Assembly (NCBI RefSeq): GCF_022662475.1
Contig: NZ_JAKNQQ010000002.1
Location: forward strand, 434,001-498,000
Origin: Sphingomonas sp. TREG-RG-20F-R18-01
GTDB taxonomy: Bacteria > Pseudomonadota > Alphaproteobacteria > Sphingomonadales > Sphingomonadaceae
DNA: 64,000 nt
Reading direction: 5' to 3'
In this document: in pieces, positions 8,683 through 17,536 of the stretch
How positions within the stretch are numbered: the first letter of the stretch is position 1
How the letters are laid out: the number at the start of each line of letters is the position of its first letter
The notes under the pieces: model-generated
Seen by the model: only the letters and a program-made list of their open reading frames with translations
Database searches by the model: none
What the model was told of the DNA's origin: nothing
Made by a program: the position numbers and the translations under genes

Positions 8683-9290
8683 TCGGCACAACGACGCGAC
8701 GTGGACCCGGGCGTATCCCGCCGAAGCGCCCAAGCCGCGCGCTGGTCGCCGGGCTCGGCGCCCTGCTGGCGCTGTCGGGATGCGCGGCGGACATTGCCCG
8801 CTCGGATCCCGGCGCGGCGCCGGCGGTGGCTTATGTCTACCGGCTCGCGCCCGACGATCGCGTGCGCATCAACGTCTATAACGAGGCGGGGGTCAGCGGC
8901 GAATTCGCGGTCAACAGCGAAGGCAACGTCTCGATCCCGCTGGTCGGCATGATCCGGGCGCAGGGGCAGACGATCGGCGAATTCTCCGACAGCCTGACCA
9001 AAACGCTCCAGACCCGCTATTACAAGACCGCGCACGTCGCGGTCGACCTGATCGCCGCGCGCCCGATCTATGTGCTCGGCGAGGTCAACAAGGCCGGGCA
9101 GTTCCCGTATCAGGCCGGCATGACGGTGCTCGGCGCGGTGGCGACGGCGGGGGGCTTCTCCTATCGCGCCAACCAGAAGATCGTGATGATCCGCCATAAT
9201 GGCGAGGCCGCGGAACAGCGCGCGCCGCTGACGGCCGAGCTGAGCGTCCAGCCGGGCGACACCGTCCGGATCCGGGAGCGGAACTTCTAG
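8679..9290 (+). CDS. Polysaccharide export lipoprotein (Wza/GumB type, SLBB domain)
   Basis: The 203-residue protein has a lipoprotein signal with lipobox LSGC (Cys35), then the Poly_export domain (YRLAPDDRVRINVYNEAGVS, NVSIPLVGMIRAQGQTIGE) and an SLBB domain (RPIYVLGEVNKAGQFPYQAG). Members form the outer-membrane secretion pore together with a PCP partner. At about 200 residues it is closer to GumB/GelD-type short exporters than to full-length Wza, so the transmembrane barrel may be supplied by another protein, possibly the neighbouring barrel gene. The start at ATG 8679 follows GTAGGAAACCT and overlaps the preceding gene by 4 nt. Confidence 0.93.
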   Translation: MIGTTTRRGPGRIPPKRPSRALVAGLGALLALSGCAADIARSDPGAAPAVAYVYRLAPDDRVRINVYNEAGVSGEFAVNSEGNVSIPLVGMIRAQGQTIGEFSDSLTKTLQTRYYKTAHVAVDLIAARPIYVLGEVNKAGQFPYQAGMTVLGAVATAGGFSYRANQKIVMIRHNGEAAEQRAPLTAELSVQPGDTVRIRERNF

Positions 9291-9295
9291 CGCCG

Positions 9296-10600
9296 GTGTC
9301 GCAGCGCGCGCCCCGATGGTTCCGCCACCTCGCCCGCGTCGGTCTGCAGGGCAGTGCGCTGCTGTGTCCGCAGCTGGCGCGGGCCCAGGAGACGCCATTG
9401 CTGCCCGAGGAAAAGCCGCAGATCGACAAGCGCTACACTGCGGTGCTCGAGCGCGTGCAGCCGGGGTATGTCCCGCCGGACATTCCACTCGGCAGCTTCC
9501 GGATGGCGCCGTCGATCGCGCTGACGACCGCCTATGACGACAATATCTTCGGCACGCAGGCGGACCCGGTCGCCGACGCCTCGCTCCACCTCCAGCCGCA
9601 GGTGCAGCTGCAATCGCAATGGTCGCGCAACAGCCTGAGCCTCGACGCGCAGGGCACGATCGACCGATATCTCGCGCGCCACAGCGAGGACATCGCGGAT
9701 TATTCGGTCACCGCGCGCAGCGTGGTCGAGCTCGACCATGCGACCACGCTGACGACCGCGGTGCGCGCAGAAAGCGACCACCAGTCGCGTTTGTCGCAGG
9801 ACATCTTCTCGCAGACGCTGCGGCCGATCTATTATACGCAGCAGTCCGGTGCCGCGGTGCTCAGCCGCGACTTCGGCAAGTTGCGCTTGTCCACGACCGC
9901 GCGGGTCGCGCGGTTCGACTTTCGCGATGGCCGGCTCGTCGACGGGACGCTGTCCGACCAGCAGCCGAGCGACAACATGAGCTACCGCGCCGGCGTCCGC
10001 GCATCCTATGCGCAGACGCCCTCGATCGCCTGGTTCACCAGCGCGAGCTACAACGTCCGCCGTTTCCGCACGGGCAACCTGCAGACGCCCAAGCGCGATT
10101 CGCAGGGTTTCGAACTGCTCGCCGGGGTCACCTTCGAACCCGCCGCGCTGATCCGCGGGAGCATCGGCATCGGTTATATCCAGCAGCGGTTCCGCCTGCC
10201 GTTTTACACCAACATCGGCGGGGTCGGGTTCAACGCCAGCGTCCAGGTCTTCCCGACGCAGCTGACCACGGTCACGCTGCGCGGTAACCGGTCGGTGCTC
10301 GATTCGGGGATCCCCGGCTCGGGCGGGTATCTGTCGACGCGCGGCAGCGTCCAGGTCGATCACGAATGGCTGCGGCAGCTCATCCTGTCGGCATCGCTCA
10401 GCTACGAAAACAATCGCTTCAACAATCTGGCGCGGGTCGACGACCGCATCGGCGCGCAGGCCAGCGCGACCTACCGGATGAACCGCTTCGCATCGCTCAA
10501 GCTCGGCTACGCCCGGCTCGACCAATCCTCCAACGGCACGGACCGATATCGCGCGTTCAAGGACGACCGCGTGACGATCGGCCTGACGCTGACAAGGTGA
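9296..10600 (+). CDS. Outer-membrane beta-barrel protein of the EPS locus
   Basis: The GTG-initiated product of 434 residues has a probable signal peptide ending near CPQLARA (about residue 30) and a long series of alternating polar/aromatic strands, ending VTIGLTLTR. It belongs by appearance to the putative outer-membrane beta-barrel family found in gellan-type and gum-like clusters. Phrases such as SIALTTAYDDNIFGTQADP resemble the N-terminus of that family. It lies between the export lipoprotein and the Wzc-type kinase, five bases after the former, implying a role in passage or surface retention of the polymer. No enzymatic motif is seen. Confidence 0.75.
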   Translation: MSQRAPRWFRHLARVGLQGSALLCPQLARAQETPLLPEEKPQIDKRYTAVLERVQPGYVPPDIPLGSFRMAPSIALTTAYDDNIFGTQADPVADASLHLQPQVQLQSQWSRNSLSLDAQGTIDRYLARHSEDIADYSVTARSVVELDHATTLTTAVRAESDHQSRLSQDIFSQTLRPIYYTQQSGAAVLSRDFGKLRLSTTARVARFDFRDGRLVDGTLSDQQPSDNMSYRAGVRASYAQTPSIAWFTSASYNVRRFRTGNLQTPKRDSQGFELLAGVTFEPAALIRGSIGIGYIQQRFRLPFYTNIGGVGFNASVQVFPTQLTTVTLRGNRSVLDSGIPGSGGYLSTRGSVQVDHEWLRQLILSASLSYENNRFNNLARVDDRIGAQASATYRMNRFASLKLGYARLDQSSNGTDRYRAFKDDRVTIGLTLTR

Positions 10601-10605
10601 CCGCC

Positions 10606-12768
10606 ATGGACGACCTCCGCCTCCCCCCGACGCCCGCAGAGTCGTCGCAGCGCGGCCGGATCGGTGCCGCGATCGGCGATCCGATGGACGGCATTCGCCG
10701 CGGCGTCGCCGTGTTGCGGCACCGCAAATGGTTCGCGATCATCATGTTCCTGGGCGTGCTGATGCTGGTGCTGGCATACGGGCTGACCCGCACCAAGCTG
10801 TACACCGCGACCGCGAGCATGGTCGTCAACTCGCGCGAACTGAACGTGTCGGAAAAGGACAAGGAAGTCCTCCCCGGCCTGTCGACCGCGGACAATGCGG
10901 TCGACACCGAGGTCGAGATTTTGCGGTCGCCGGCGGTCGCGCTCGGCACCGTCCGCGCGCTCAACCTGGTCGACAATCCGTCGTTCGCCCCCAGCCTCGG
11001 CAAGGCGGTCGGTTCCGACAGGGAAACCGCCGCCACCGCCATGCTGCTCGGGGCGATCAAGATCATGCGCCCGGGCACCTCGAGCGTCGTCTCGATCGCC
11101 TATACCGCGCCCGATCCGATGCTCGCCAAGGCGGTCGCGGACCAGATCGGGCACCAGTATCTCGCGGTCAAGGAAGGGTCGCGCCGCGCGGCGGTCGAAC
11201 AGGTCGCGCGCGGGCTCGGCTCCGAACTCGATACGCTGCGCGTCCAGCTCGAGGCGGCGGACACCGCGGTCGCGCAATATCGCGCGCAACACGCGCTGTT
11301 CGACAGCCAGGGCGCGACCTTCACCCAGCAGGAACTCTCGCTCTACAAGCAGCAGCAGGCGGTCGCGCAAGCCGCGCTGGCCGATGCGCAGGCCAAGCTC
11401 AGCACCGCGCGCGGCCAGTCCCGCAAGGGCGGCGCGGGCGGGGTCGGCGCGGTGCTGCAGTCGCCGGTCGTCCAGCAGCTGCGCAACCAGCGCGCGCTGG
11501 CGGCGGCGAGCTATGCCGACCTGCAAAGCCGGTATCAGCCCGACCATCCCGACCTGATCCGCAGCCGCGATCAACTCGCCGCGCTGGACAAGGCGATCGG
11601 CGCCGAGACCGCGCGCCAGCTCGCCAGCCTCACCGCCAATGCGCAGATCGCGCGCGACCAGGTCGCCAATGCCGCCGGGATCGTCGCGCAGACCACCGGT
11701 ACGCTCGCGAGCGACAACAACGCGTCGGTCCAGCTCGCGCAGCTGCAGCGCAAGGCGGACGGCTTCCGCGCGACCTATCAGGCGCTGCTCGCGCGCAAGA
11801 CGCTGATCAGCAGCCAGGCGCTGGTGGCGGACGAGGATGCGCGGATCTTCTCGCCCGCCGCGTTGCCGCTACGGGCGACCTCGCCCAACAAGCCGCTGAT
11901 CGTGCTGATCGCGCTCGCGCTGGCGGGGATCGTGGCGGGCGCCTCGGTCTGGGTGGTCGAGGCGTTCGACCGCAAGCTGGTGTCCTCGGCCGATATCGAG
12001 CGCAAGCTCGGGCTGCCGCATATCGCCAACGTGCCCGAGATCGCGTCGATCCTGCGCGCCGGCGACCAGGCGGTGTCCCCGGTCGATTATCCGGTCGCGC
12101 ATCCCATGTCGCTCTATGCCGAGCAATTGCGCGCGATCCGGCTGGCGCTGGTGCGCAAGGGGCGCAGCGGGATGACGAGCGTCGGCATCACCTCGGCCCG
12201 CCCCAATGAGGGCAAGACCACGCTCGCGATCTCGCTGGCGCGGGTCGCCGCGATGGCGGGGAGCCGGGTGCTGCTGGTCGACGCGGATATCCGCCGCGCC
12301 TCGGTCTCGCGGATGCTCGGGCTCCCGCGACATGCCGGGCTGGTGCAGGTCCTGCGCGGGACGGTGCGGCTCGAGGATGCTTTGATCCACGATGCGGCCA
12401 GCGGCATGCAGGTGCTGCCGGCGGGCGACATGGCCGGCAATGGCCAGGATCTGTTCGGCGCGGGCCACATCGATGCGCTGCTGGCCCAAGCCGAGACGCG
12501 GTTCGATCTGGTGATGTTCGATGCGGCGCCGGCGCTCGCCGTCGCGGATGCGCGGCTGCTGCTCCGCCAGGTCGACGAGGTGCTGATGGTGCTGCGCTGG
12601 AACGATACGCCGCGGCACACCGCGGCGGCGACGCTGAAGCGGTTGCGTGCGCTCGACATCGAACCGCTCGGCGTGGTCGCGACCCGGGTCGACATGCGCG
12701 CCTTGGCCGCCTTCGGCCACGGCGATGTCGATCGCAACCACGCCGATTACGGCGCTTATTATGCCTGA
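10606..12768 (+). CDS. Polysaccharide co-polymerase with BY-kinase domain (Wzc/GumC-GelC/E fusion)
   Basis: The 720-residue protein fuses a Wzz chain-length domain to a cytoplasmic tyrosine autokinase. A first membrane helix lies near residues 43-65 (FAIIMFLGVLMLVLAYGL), followed by a long periplasmic coiled-coil region rich in Gln/Ala (about 170-400), a second helix near residues 429-452 (LIVLIALALAGIVAGASVWV), then Walker A SARPNEGKTT near 530, Walker A' LLVDADIRRAS near 556 and Walker B VMFDAAPALA. The C-terminus has only a short tyrosine cluster (DYGAYYA) rather than the long tail of E. coli Wzc. In sphingans the two halves are separate (GelC and GelE); here they are joined. It should control chain length and gate export with the upstream SLBB lipoprotein. 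Confidence 0.92.
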   Translation: MDDLRLPPTPAESSQRGRIGAAIGDPMDGIRRGVAVLRHRKWFAIIMFLGVLMLVLAYGLTRTKLYTATASMVVNSRELNVSEKDKEVLPGLSTADNAVDTEVEILRSPAVALGTVRALNLVDNPSFAPSLGKAVGSDRETAATAMLLGAIKIMRPGTSSVVSIAYTAPDPMLAKAVADQIGHQYLAVKEGSRRAAVEQVARGLGSELDTLRVQLEAADTAVAQYRAQHALFDSQGATFTQQELSLYKQQQAVAQAALADAQAKLSTARGQSRKGGAGGVGAVLQSPVVQQLRNQRALAAASYADLQSRYQPDHPDLIRSRDQLAALDKAIGAETARQLASLTANAQIARDQVANAAGIVAQTTGTLASDNNASVQLAQLQRKADGFRATYQALLARKTLISSQALVADEDARIFSPAALPLRATSPNKPLIVLIALALAGIVAGASVWVVEAFDRKLVSSADIERKLGLPHIANVPEIASILRAGDQAVSPVDYPVAHPMSLYAEQLRAIRLALVRKGRSGMTSVGITSARPNEGKTTLAISLARVAAMAGSRVLLVDADIRRASVSRMLGLPRHAGLVQVLRGTVRLEDALIHDAASGMQVLPAGDMAGNGQDLFGAGHIDALLAQAETRFDLVMFDAAPALAVADARLLLRQVDEVLMVLRWNDTPRHTAAATLKRLRALDIEPLGVVATRVDMRALAAFGHGDVDRNHADYGAYYA

Positions 12769-12781
12769 GGCGACCGGACGG

Positions 12782-13723
12782 TCAGCGCGCGAACTCGGTC
12801 TTGTACGCGGCCAATGCCTGCGGGAACTTGCCCGCCGACATGGTCGAATCATAGTCGGACGCGGTGAAATCCCAATAGCTCTGGTACGCCACGCGGTGGG
12901 TACGCATCCAGGCGGCCATGTTGTGGATGAACAGCGGGTCGTCGCCCCAGCCGTGGCCGTCGGGGCGGGTGCCCGTGCCCCATTCGGGCACGACGATCGC
13001 CTTGCCGTGCGCGGCGGCGAAGGTCGCGACCCAGTCGAGCCCGTAATTCGCGCTGAGATAGCCCTGCCAGCGCACCGCCGGGTCGGTATCCTGCGCGCGC
13101 CAGCTCTGGTTGTAGAAGTCGATGCCGATCAGGTCGACCACGTCGTCGCCCGGCCACAGCGCCTGCGGCGCGGCCGTCCCGCTGCCGAGCGACGGGTTCC
13201 ACACGATCCGGAAGCGCTGCCCCGGCACCGCCCGAAGCACGCCGACGACATGGCGGAACGCGCCGACGAACGACACCGTGTCCTTGTTGCCGGACCACGG
13301 ATACCAGTCGCCGTTAAACTCCCAGCCGAGCCGGATGATCGCATTCGGCTGGCCCTTGGCGACGAGCAGCGCGCCGATCTTCTGGAACTCCGCGTCATGT
13401 TCGCCCGCGGCGGCGGCGCTGAGCGTGCCGCCCTTGACGATCAGCGGCAACCCGACCGCGAGCCGGTAGGGCTGGCCCTGCCAGCAGCCGAGCGCCCATT
13501 GCGCGCCGCTCTGCATCTGCGCCCAGCTTTCGGACGAGAAGAAATCGCTGACGCCGTCGAGCTTGTGCCCGATCACGCCTTCGTAGCGCGGCAACCGGCC
13601 CTTGCCGTCGCAACCGGCGCCCTTGTAGACGAATTCGTGCGGGTTGGCACTGGCGGGTGTGGCGGCGAGGGGAATGGCAGCCAGCGCGGTAGCAGCAAGC
13701 GCAATCATAGCGGTCCGGACCAT
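12782..13723 (-). CDS. Secreted GH26-type glycoside hydrolase (beta-mannanase-like)
   Basis: The 313-residue protein has a signal peptide ending ATPASA (about residue 26). The body matches the GH26 TIM-barrel pattern: IIRLGWEFNGDWYPW carries the acid/base Glu of the RXGWEXNG motif, and KAIVVPEWGTGTR carries a Glu placed like the family nucleophile. Aromatic subsite residues DFYNQSW and YQSYWDF are present. ATG 13723 has GGAG at a normal distance; the open frame runs further upstream without better evidence. The gene is antisense to its neighbours, between the Wzc and Wzy genes. Such embedded glycanases often trim or release the EPS, so a role on this polymer is more likely than scavenging of plant mannan. 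Confidence 0.85.
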   Translation of the reverse strand: MVRTAMIALAATALAAIPLAATPASANPHEFVYKGAGCDGKGRLPRYEGVIGHKLDGVSDFFSSESWAQMQSGAQWALGCWQGQPYRLAVGLPLIVKGGTLSAAAAGEHDAEFQKIGALLVAKGQPNAIIRLGWEFNGDWYPWSGNKDTVSFVGAFRHVVGVLRAVPGQRFRIVWNPSLGSGTAAPQALWPGDDVVDLIGIDFYNQSWRAQDTDPAVRWQGYLSANYGLDWVATFAAAHGKAIVVPEWGTGTRPDGHGWGDDPLFIHNMAAWMRTHRVAYQSYWDFTASDYDSTMSAGKFPQALAAYKTEFAR

Positions 13724-13911
13724 AAGGCGACACTCCAGCCCGGCCGGATTGGGGAAGCAAAGCACCGGCCGGCCGGGCGGCGGCGGTGGCAATCGATCCT
13801 CGGAGGGGCTTCGTGGCGAGCCGCCGTCCGGCGTAGGGCTGTGGTCGGACAAAGCAAGCCGCTGCACTGCACAATGACATATGTATGCGACCAAGCGAGC
13901 CGGAACGCCGC

Positions 13912-15168
13912 ATGACCACGGCCCAAGCCCTTCGACCCGCTGACTTTTCAGCAGCGTTATCGGCGCAATCCGACCGCGACAGCCGGCTGTTCGTGCACGG
14001 TACGCTGATCGCGTGCCTGATCCTGCAACGCTTCGGGACGACCGCGGCGGGGGGCGCGCTGTTCATCAGCCTGCCGCTGTTTGCCGCGCTGCTCGGCTGG
14101 GCGGTGCTCCGCGGGATCGGCACGCTGCGCGCGCGCGGCGTGGCGCTCTACGCCGCCTTCGCCGCGTGGACGCTGTTGTCCACGCTCGTCGCGCTGACCG
14201 TGCCGGACGGTCGCTTCGGCGTCAGCGTGACGTCGCTGCTCGCGGTCCTGCTGACCTATGGCTTCACCATCATCGGGCCGACCCTGCGGTTCGACCGGGC
14301 GACCGTGTTCCGGCTGTTCCTGGCCTATACCCGCGTCATCGCCGCGGCCGGGATCGTCCAGTTCGTCGTCCAGTTCGTCGGGATCCGGATCTTCTCGTTC
14401 ATGGTCACGGTGCCCGCGCTCAAGCCGGTGCTGGTCGAGCGCGAATTCAATTTCAACCCGATCCTCCATTATGGCTCGACGATCGTGCGCTCGAACGGCT
14501 TCTTCCTGCTCGAGCCGAGCATGTTCTCGCAGGTGCTCGTGATCGCGATGGTGATCGACTATTTCATCCTCGGCCGCGTCAAATACCTGCCGCTGTATCT
14601 GGTCGCCTATCTGCTGTCCTTCTCGGGCACCGGCGCGCTGACGCTGGCGCTGGCCATCCCCTTTTATGCGTGCCTGTCGGCGCGCAATTTCGGACGGGTC
14701 GCCGGGTTCGTCGTCGCGGGCGCGGTGGCGCTGATTCTCGGCGCCTTCGCCTTTCCCGAGCAGGTCGGGTCGTTGCTCAGCCGCACCAACGAACTCAATT
14801 ATTCCGGATCGAGCGGCTATGCGCGCTTCATCGGGCCGTTCCTGCCGATCGCGGAGCTGAGCCACGAGGCGCGCATCATGGTCGGCTGGGGGCCGGGCGC
14901 GACCGAACGCTATCTCTATCATGTCGAGGGGACGGGCAATTCGATCGCCAAGCTGATCCTCGACTATGGCATCGTCGGGATCGCGGCGTTCCTCGCGCTG
15001 TTGGTGGGAACGCTGTGGCGGCGCGAGACCGCGATCCTGACGGTCGTGGCGCTCACCACCTTCGTGGTCGGCGGGGGCTATCTGTTGTTCACGCCGATGC
15101 TGGTGCTGCTGTTCCTGCTGTGCATCTGGGGCGGACCGGCGGCGGACGACGCGGTCAGAGCAGCTTGA
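13912..15168 (+). CDS. Wzy-like polysaccharide polymerase (O-antigen ligase/polymerase family)
   Basis: The 418-residue protein has about ten hydrophobic helices and a larger polar loop in the second half containing ELNYSGSSGYARFIGPFLP and VGWGPGATERYLYHVEGTGN, typical of Wzy/WaaL-type proteins where the loop bears catalytic Arg residues. It would polymerise lipid-linked repeat units at the periplasmic face. An in-frame ATG at 13885 adds nine residues; 13912 is preferred because CCGGAA precedes it while no ribosome site precedes 13885. The 3' end overlaps the convergent small gene by 14 bp. Confidence 0.82.
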   Translation: MTTAQALRPADFSAALSAQSDRDSRLFVHGTLIACLILQRFGTTAAGGALFISLPLFAALLGWAVLRGIGTLRARGVALYAAFAAWTLLSTLVALTVPDGRFGVSVTSLLAVLLTYGFTIIGPTLRFDRATVFRLFLAYTRVIAAAGIVQFVVQFVGIRIFSFMVTVPALKPVLVEREFNFNPILHYGSTIVRSNGFFLLEPSMFSQVLVIAMVIDYFILGRVKYLPLYLVAYLLSFSGTGALTLALAIPFYACLSARNFGRVAGFVVAGAVALILGAFAFPEQVGSLLSRTNELNYSGSSGYARFIGPFLPIAELSHEARIMVGWGPGATERYLYHVEGTGNSIAKLILDYGIVGIAAFLALLVGTLWRRETAILTVVALTTFVVGGGYLLFTPMLVLLFLLCIWGGPAADDAVRAA

Positions 15169-15385
15169 TGATCACCACCCACAGCACGATCCCGACGACC
15201 CCGGCCAGCGTCCAGGCGGTGAACGAGATCTGGCGCCCGGCCGGGACTGCGGGCGGGGGCAGGTTGGTCGTGCGTCTGGTCTCCGGAGCGGACGTGAAAT
15301 CGGCCGCGCGGTGCAGCGGTTCGCGGTGCGTCGGGTCGGGATTCATCGGCTCGGGGTCGTTTCGGGTCGCTTCGTCGCCGTTCAT
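15155..15385 (-). CDS. Small single-pass membrane protein, unknown function
   Basis: The 76-residue product has a polar, Pro/Thr/Arg-rich N-terminal half (about residues 1-50) and one C-terminal membrane helix, FTAWTLAGVVGIVLWVVIIK. AGGCAGGG precedes the ATG on the minus strand. It lies convergent to the polymerase and upstream of the minus-strand GT2 gene. No family is recognised. The clear amphipathic split and ribosome site make it likely to be a real gene; a role as an accessory to the EPS assembly complex is only a guess from position. Confidence 0.55.
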   Translation of the reverse strand: MNGDEATRNDPEPMNPDPTHREPLHRAADFTSAPETRRTTNLPPPAVPAGRQISFTAWTLAGVVGIVLWVVIIKLL

Positions 15386-15527
15386 CCCTGCCTCTCCGGT
15401 TGGCCGTTTCGTGTCTCGAACGGCTCTGTTAGTGCGACAGTGTTGCGAATTCCTGTGCTTCGACCGCGCCGCGTGCTGCTATGCTGCCTGCATAGCGGGC
15501 GGCGCACGGTTTGGCTTGCGGAATCCG

Positions 15528-16511
15528 CTAGGCCGGGCGGTCGGCGGCAACGTCGCGGTCGCGGAAGCGCAGTCGCGAGACCAGCGCCAGCCGCATGTGC
15601 CGCTGCAAGCTCGCCGCGACCAGCAGCGCGGCGCGTTTCGCCGAGGGTTCGAGCCGGATCGCCCCCAGCATCAACCGGCGCGCCGGGCGGAAGCGGCGCA
15701 TCGTGAAGTTCACCCGGCCGCATTCCCACATGTGGCTGGCACGCATCTGCCGGCTCAGGTGCCGCCATGCCGCCTCCGAGAAGCGCGCGCGGATCGCCGC
15801 GTTGCCGAGCACCGCGTCGAGCGAGGGTTGGTGGTTGGCCCAATCGACCGAAAGCCCGCCCGAAGCGCTGCCCGGCCGGACGCGCAGCGAGAACACCTCC
15901 GGTTCGGTGCCGATGAACGCAAACGTCCCCTCGGCGGCGAGCCGGCACCAGAATTCCCAGTCCTCGCTCAGTCGCAGCGCGGTATCGAACCCACCGAGCC
16001 GTTGCGCAACCGCGGTGCGAAGCAGGACGTGGCCGCCATTGGCGAGAAAATTGCCGCGCAGCATTGCCGCCAGCACGTCGCCATCGGGATAGCGGTGCAG
16101 CGCGAGCGGTTTCTGTCCCGGGTAGGGCGCACCGCTCGGCAGGATCTTGAGAAAGGTGCCGAACGCCGCGACCGCTTCGGGGTGCGCATCGAGCCCGGCG
16201 GCGAGCCGCGCCAAGGCGGTCGGGTTGAGCACGTCGTCGCCGTCGAGGAACATCGTGAACCGACCGCGCGCCAGCGACAGTCCGTGGTTGCGCGCGACCG
16301 AGACTCCGGCATTCTTTTGCTGCACGAGCGAAATGCGCGGGTCGTCCAGCGTCGCGATCTCGGCGGCGGTCGCGTCGGTCGAACCGTCGTCGACGACAAT
16401 CGCCTGCCAGTCGTTCCGCGACTGGGCCATGACGGACGACAGACAGGGCAAGATGAGCCCGGCGACGTTGTAAGCCGGTATAATTACCGTAATCTCGGGG
16501 TCCGACATCAT
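15528..16511 (-). CDS. GT2 family glycosyltransferase
   Basis: The 327-residue GT-A enzyme has ITVIIPAYNVAGLILPCLSS at the N-terminus, IVVDDGSTDATAAEI, the nucleotide-sugar DXD in FTMFLDGDDVLNP, and the acceptor/base motif RLSEDWEFWCRLAAEG. The C-terminal 70 residues are basic and may bind the membrane. Tandem ATG codons at 16511 and 16508 could both serve. It is divergent from the next GT2 gene across only 47 bp, which must hold both promoters. It is one of three GT2 enzymes in the locus and likely acts on side-chain or backbone sugars. Confidence 0.88.
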   Translation of the reverse strand: MMSDPEITVIIPAYNVAGLILPCLSSVMAQSRNDWQAIVVDDGSTDATAAEIATLDDPRISLVQQKNAGVSVARNHGLSLARGRFTMFLDGDDVLNPTALARLAAGLDAHPEAVAAFGTFLKILPSGAPYPGQKPLALHRYPDGDVLAAMLRGNFLANGGHVLLRTAVAQRLGGFDTALRLSEDWEFWCRLAAEGTFAFIGTEPEVFSLRVRPGSASGGLSVDWANHQPSLDAVLGNAAIRARFSEAAWRHLSRQMRASHMWECGRVNFTMRRFRPARRLMLGAIRLEPSAKRAALLVAASLQRHMRLALVSRLRFRDRDVAADRPA

Positions 16512-16558
16512 GCTCCTCTCGAGCAGCGATCCCGGACACCCGATGGGAGGGAGCCGGT

Positions 16559-17536
16559 ATGATCCAGGCCAGCGTTATCATTCCGGCCTTCAATGCCGAA
16601 CAGTATATCGAGGCGACGATCGCTTCCGCAACGCAGCAAACGCACTGCGCGCTGGAGATCATCGTGGTCGACGACCGGTCGACCGACGCGACCGCCGCCA
16701 TCGTCGCGCGGATCGCGCGGGACGATCCGCGCGTGTCGCTGCTCGCGTTGCCGCGCAACGGCGGGCCATCGGTCGCGCGCAACACCGGGATCCTCGCCGC
16801 GCGCGGGACGTGGATCGCGCTGCTCGACGCCGACGACAGCTTCCTGCCCGACCGGCTCGCGACGCTGATCGCGCTGGGAGTCGAGCAGGACGCCGACATG
16901 GTCGCGGACAATCTGTGGCTGGTCGATCAGGCGACCGGGGCGCAGATGCCGATGCTGCCCGAGGGCGCGCTTCCCGCGCCCGTCCGGATCGACCTGCCCG
17001 AATTCATCGCGCGCAACATCTCCACGCCCGATGCGCCGCGGCGCAATTACGGATTTCTGAAGCCGCTGATCCGGCGCGACTTCCTGATGCGTAACGCCAT
17101 CCGGTACGACGAGACCGTGCGCTTCGCCGAGGATTTCGCGCTCTATGTCGAATGCCTGCGCGCGGGCGCGGGGTGGTGGCTGCATCCGACCCCGCTGTAC
17201 CGCTATCTCGTCCGCGCGGATTCGCTGACGCAGGTTCAGACGACCGGCGACCTCGACGTGTTGCGCCGCCGCCAGCGATTGCTGCTCGCCGAGGCGTGCG
17301 CCGCGGGCGACACGGCGTTCGCCGCGTTGCTGCGCCGCCACCTGCGCACGATCGACCGCTGTTATTATTATCGCGGCTTTACCGACGAACTGAAGGCGCG
17401 CGCGCCGCGGGCTGCGCTCGGCTATCTGTTCGCCAGCGCGGACAGCCCGTTGCTCGTCGCGCAGGAAGGCGCGCGGCAGCTGCCGCTGATCCTGCGCAAG
17501 GCGCTTCGCGGCGGATACCGGGGCGCGGCGGCGTGA
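16559..17536 (+). CDS. GT2 family glycosyltransferase
   Basis: The 325-residue enzyme has QASVIIPAFNAEQYIEATIA, IIVVDDRSTDATAAIV, the DXD in WIALLDADDSFLPDRL, and the acceptor motif VRFAEDFALYVECLRAG, so it is a catalytically complete GT-A glycosyltransferase. It is closest in layout to succinoglycan ExoO/ExoU-type enzymes (inference from general resemblance). Its TGA overlaps the flippase GTG start (GTGA), so the two are coupled. Confidence 0.88.
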   Translation: MIQASVIIPAFNAEQYIEATIASATQQTHCALEIIVVDDRSTDATAAIVARIARDDPRVSLLALPRNGGPSVARNTGILAARGTWIALLDADDSFLPDRLATLIALGVEQDADMVADNLWLVDQATGAQMPMLPEGALPAPVRIDLPEFIARNISTPDAPRRNYGFLKPLIRRDFLMRNAIRYDETVRFAEDFALYVECLRAGAGWWLHPTPLYRYLVRADSLTQVQTTGDLDVLRRRQRLLLAEACAAGDTAFAALLRRHLRTIDRCYYYRGFTDELKARAPRAALGYLFASADSPLLVAQEGARQLPLILRKALRGGYRGAAA

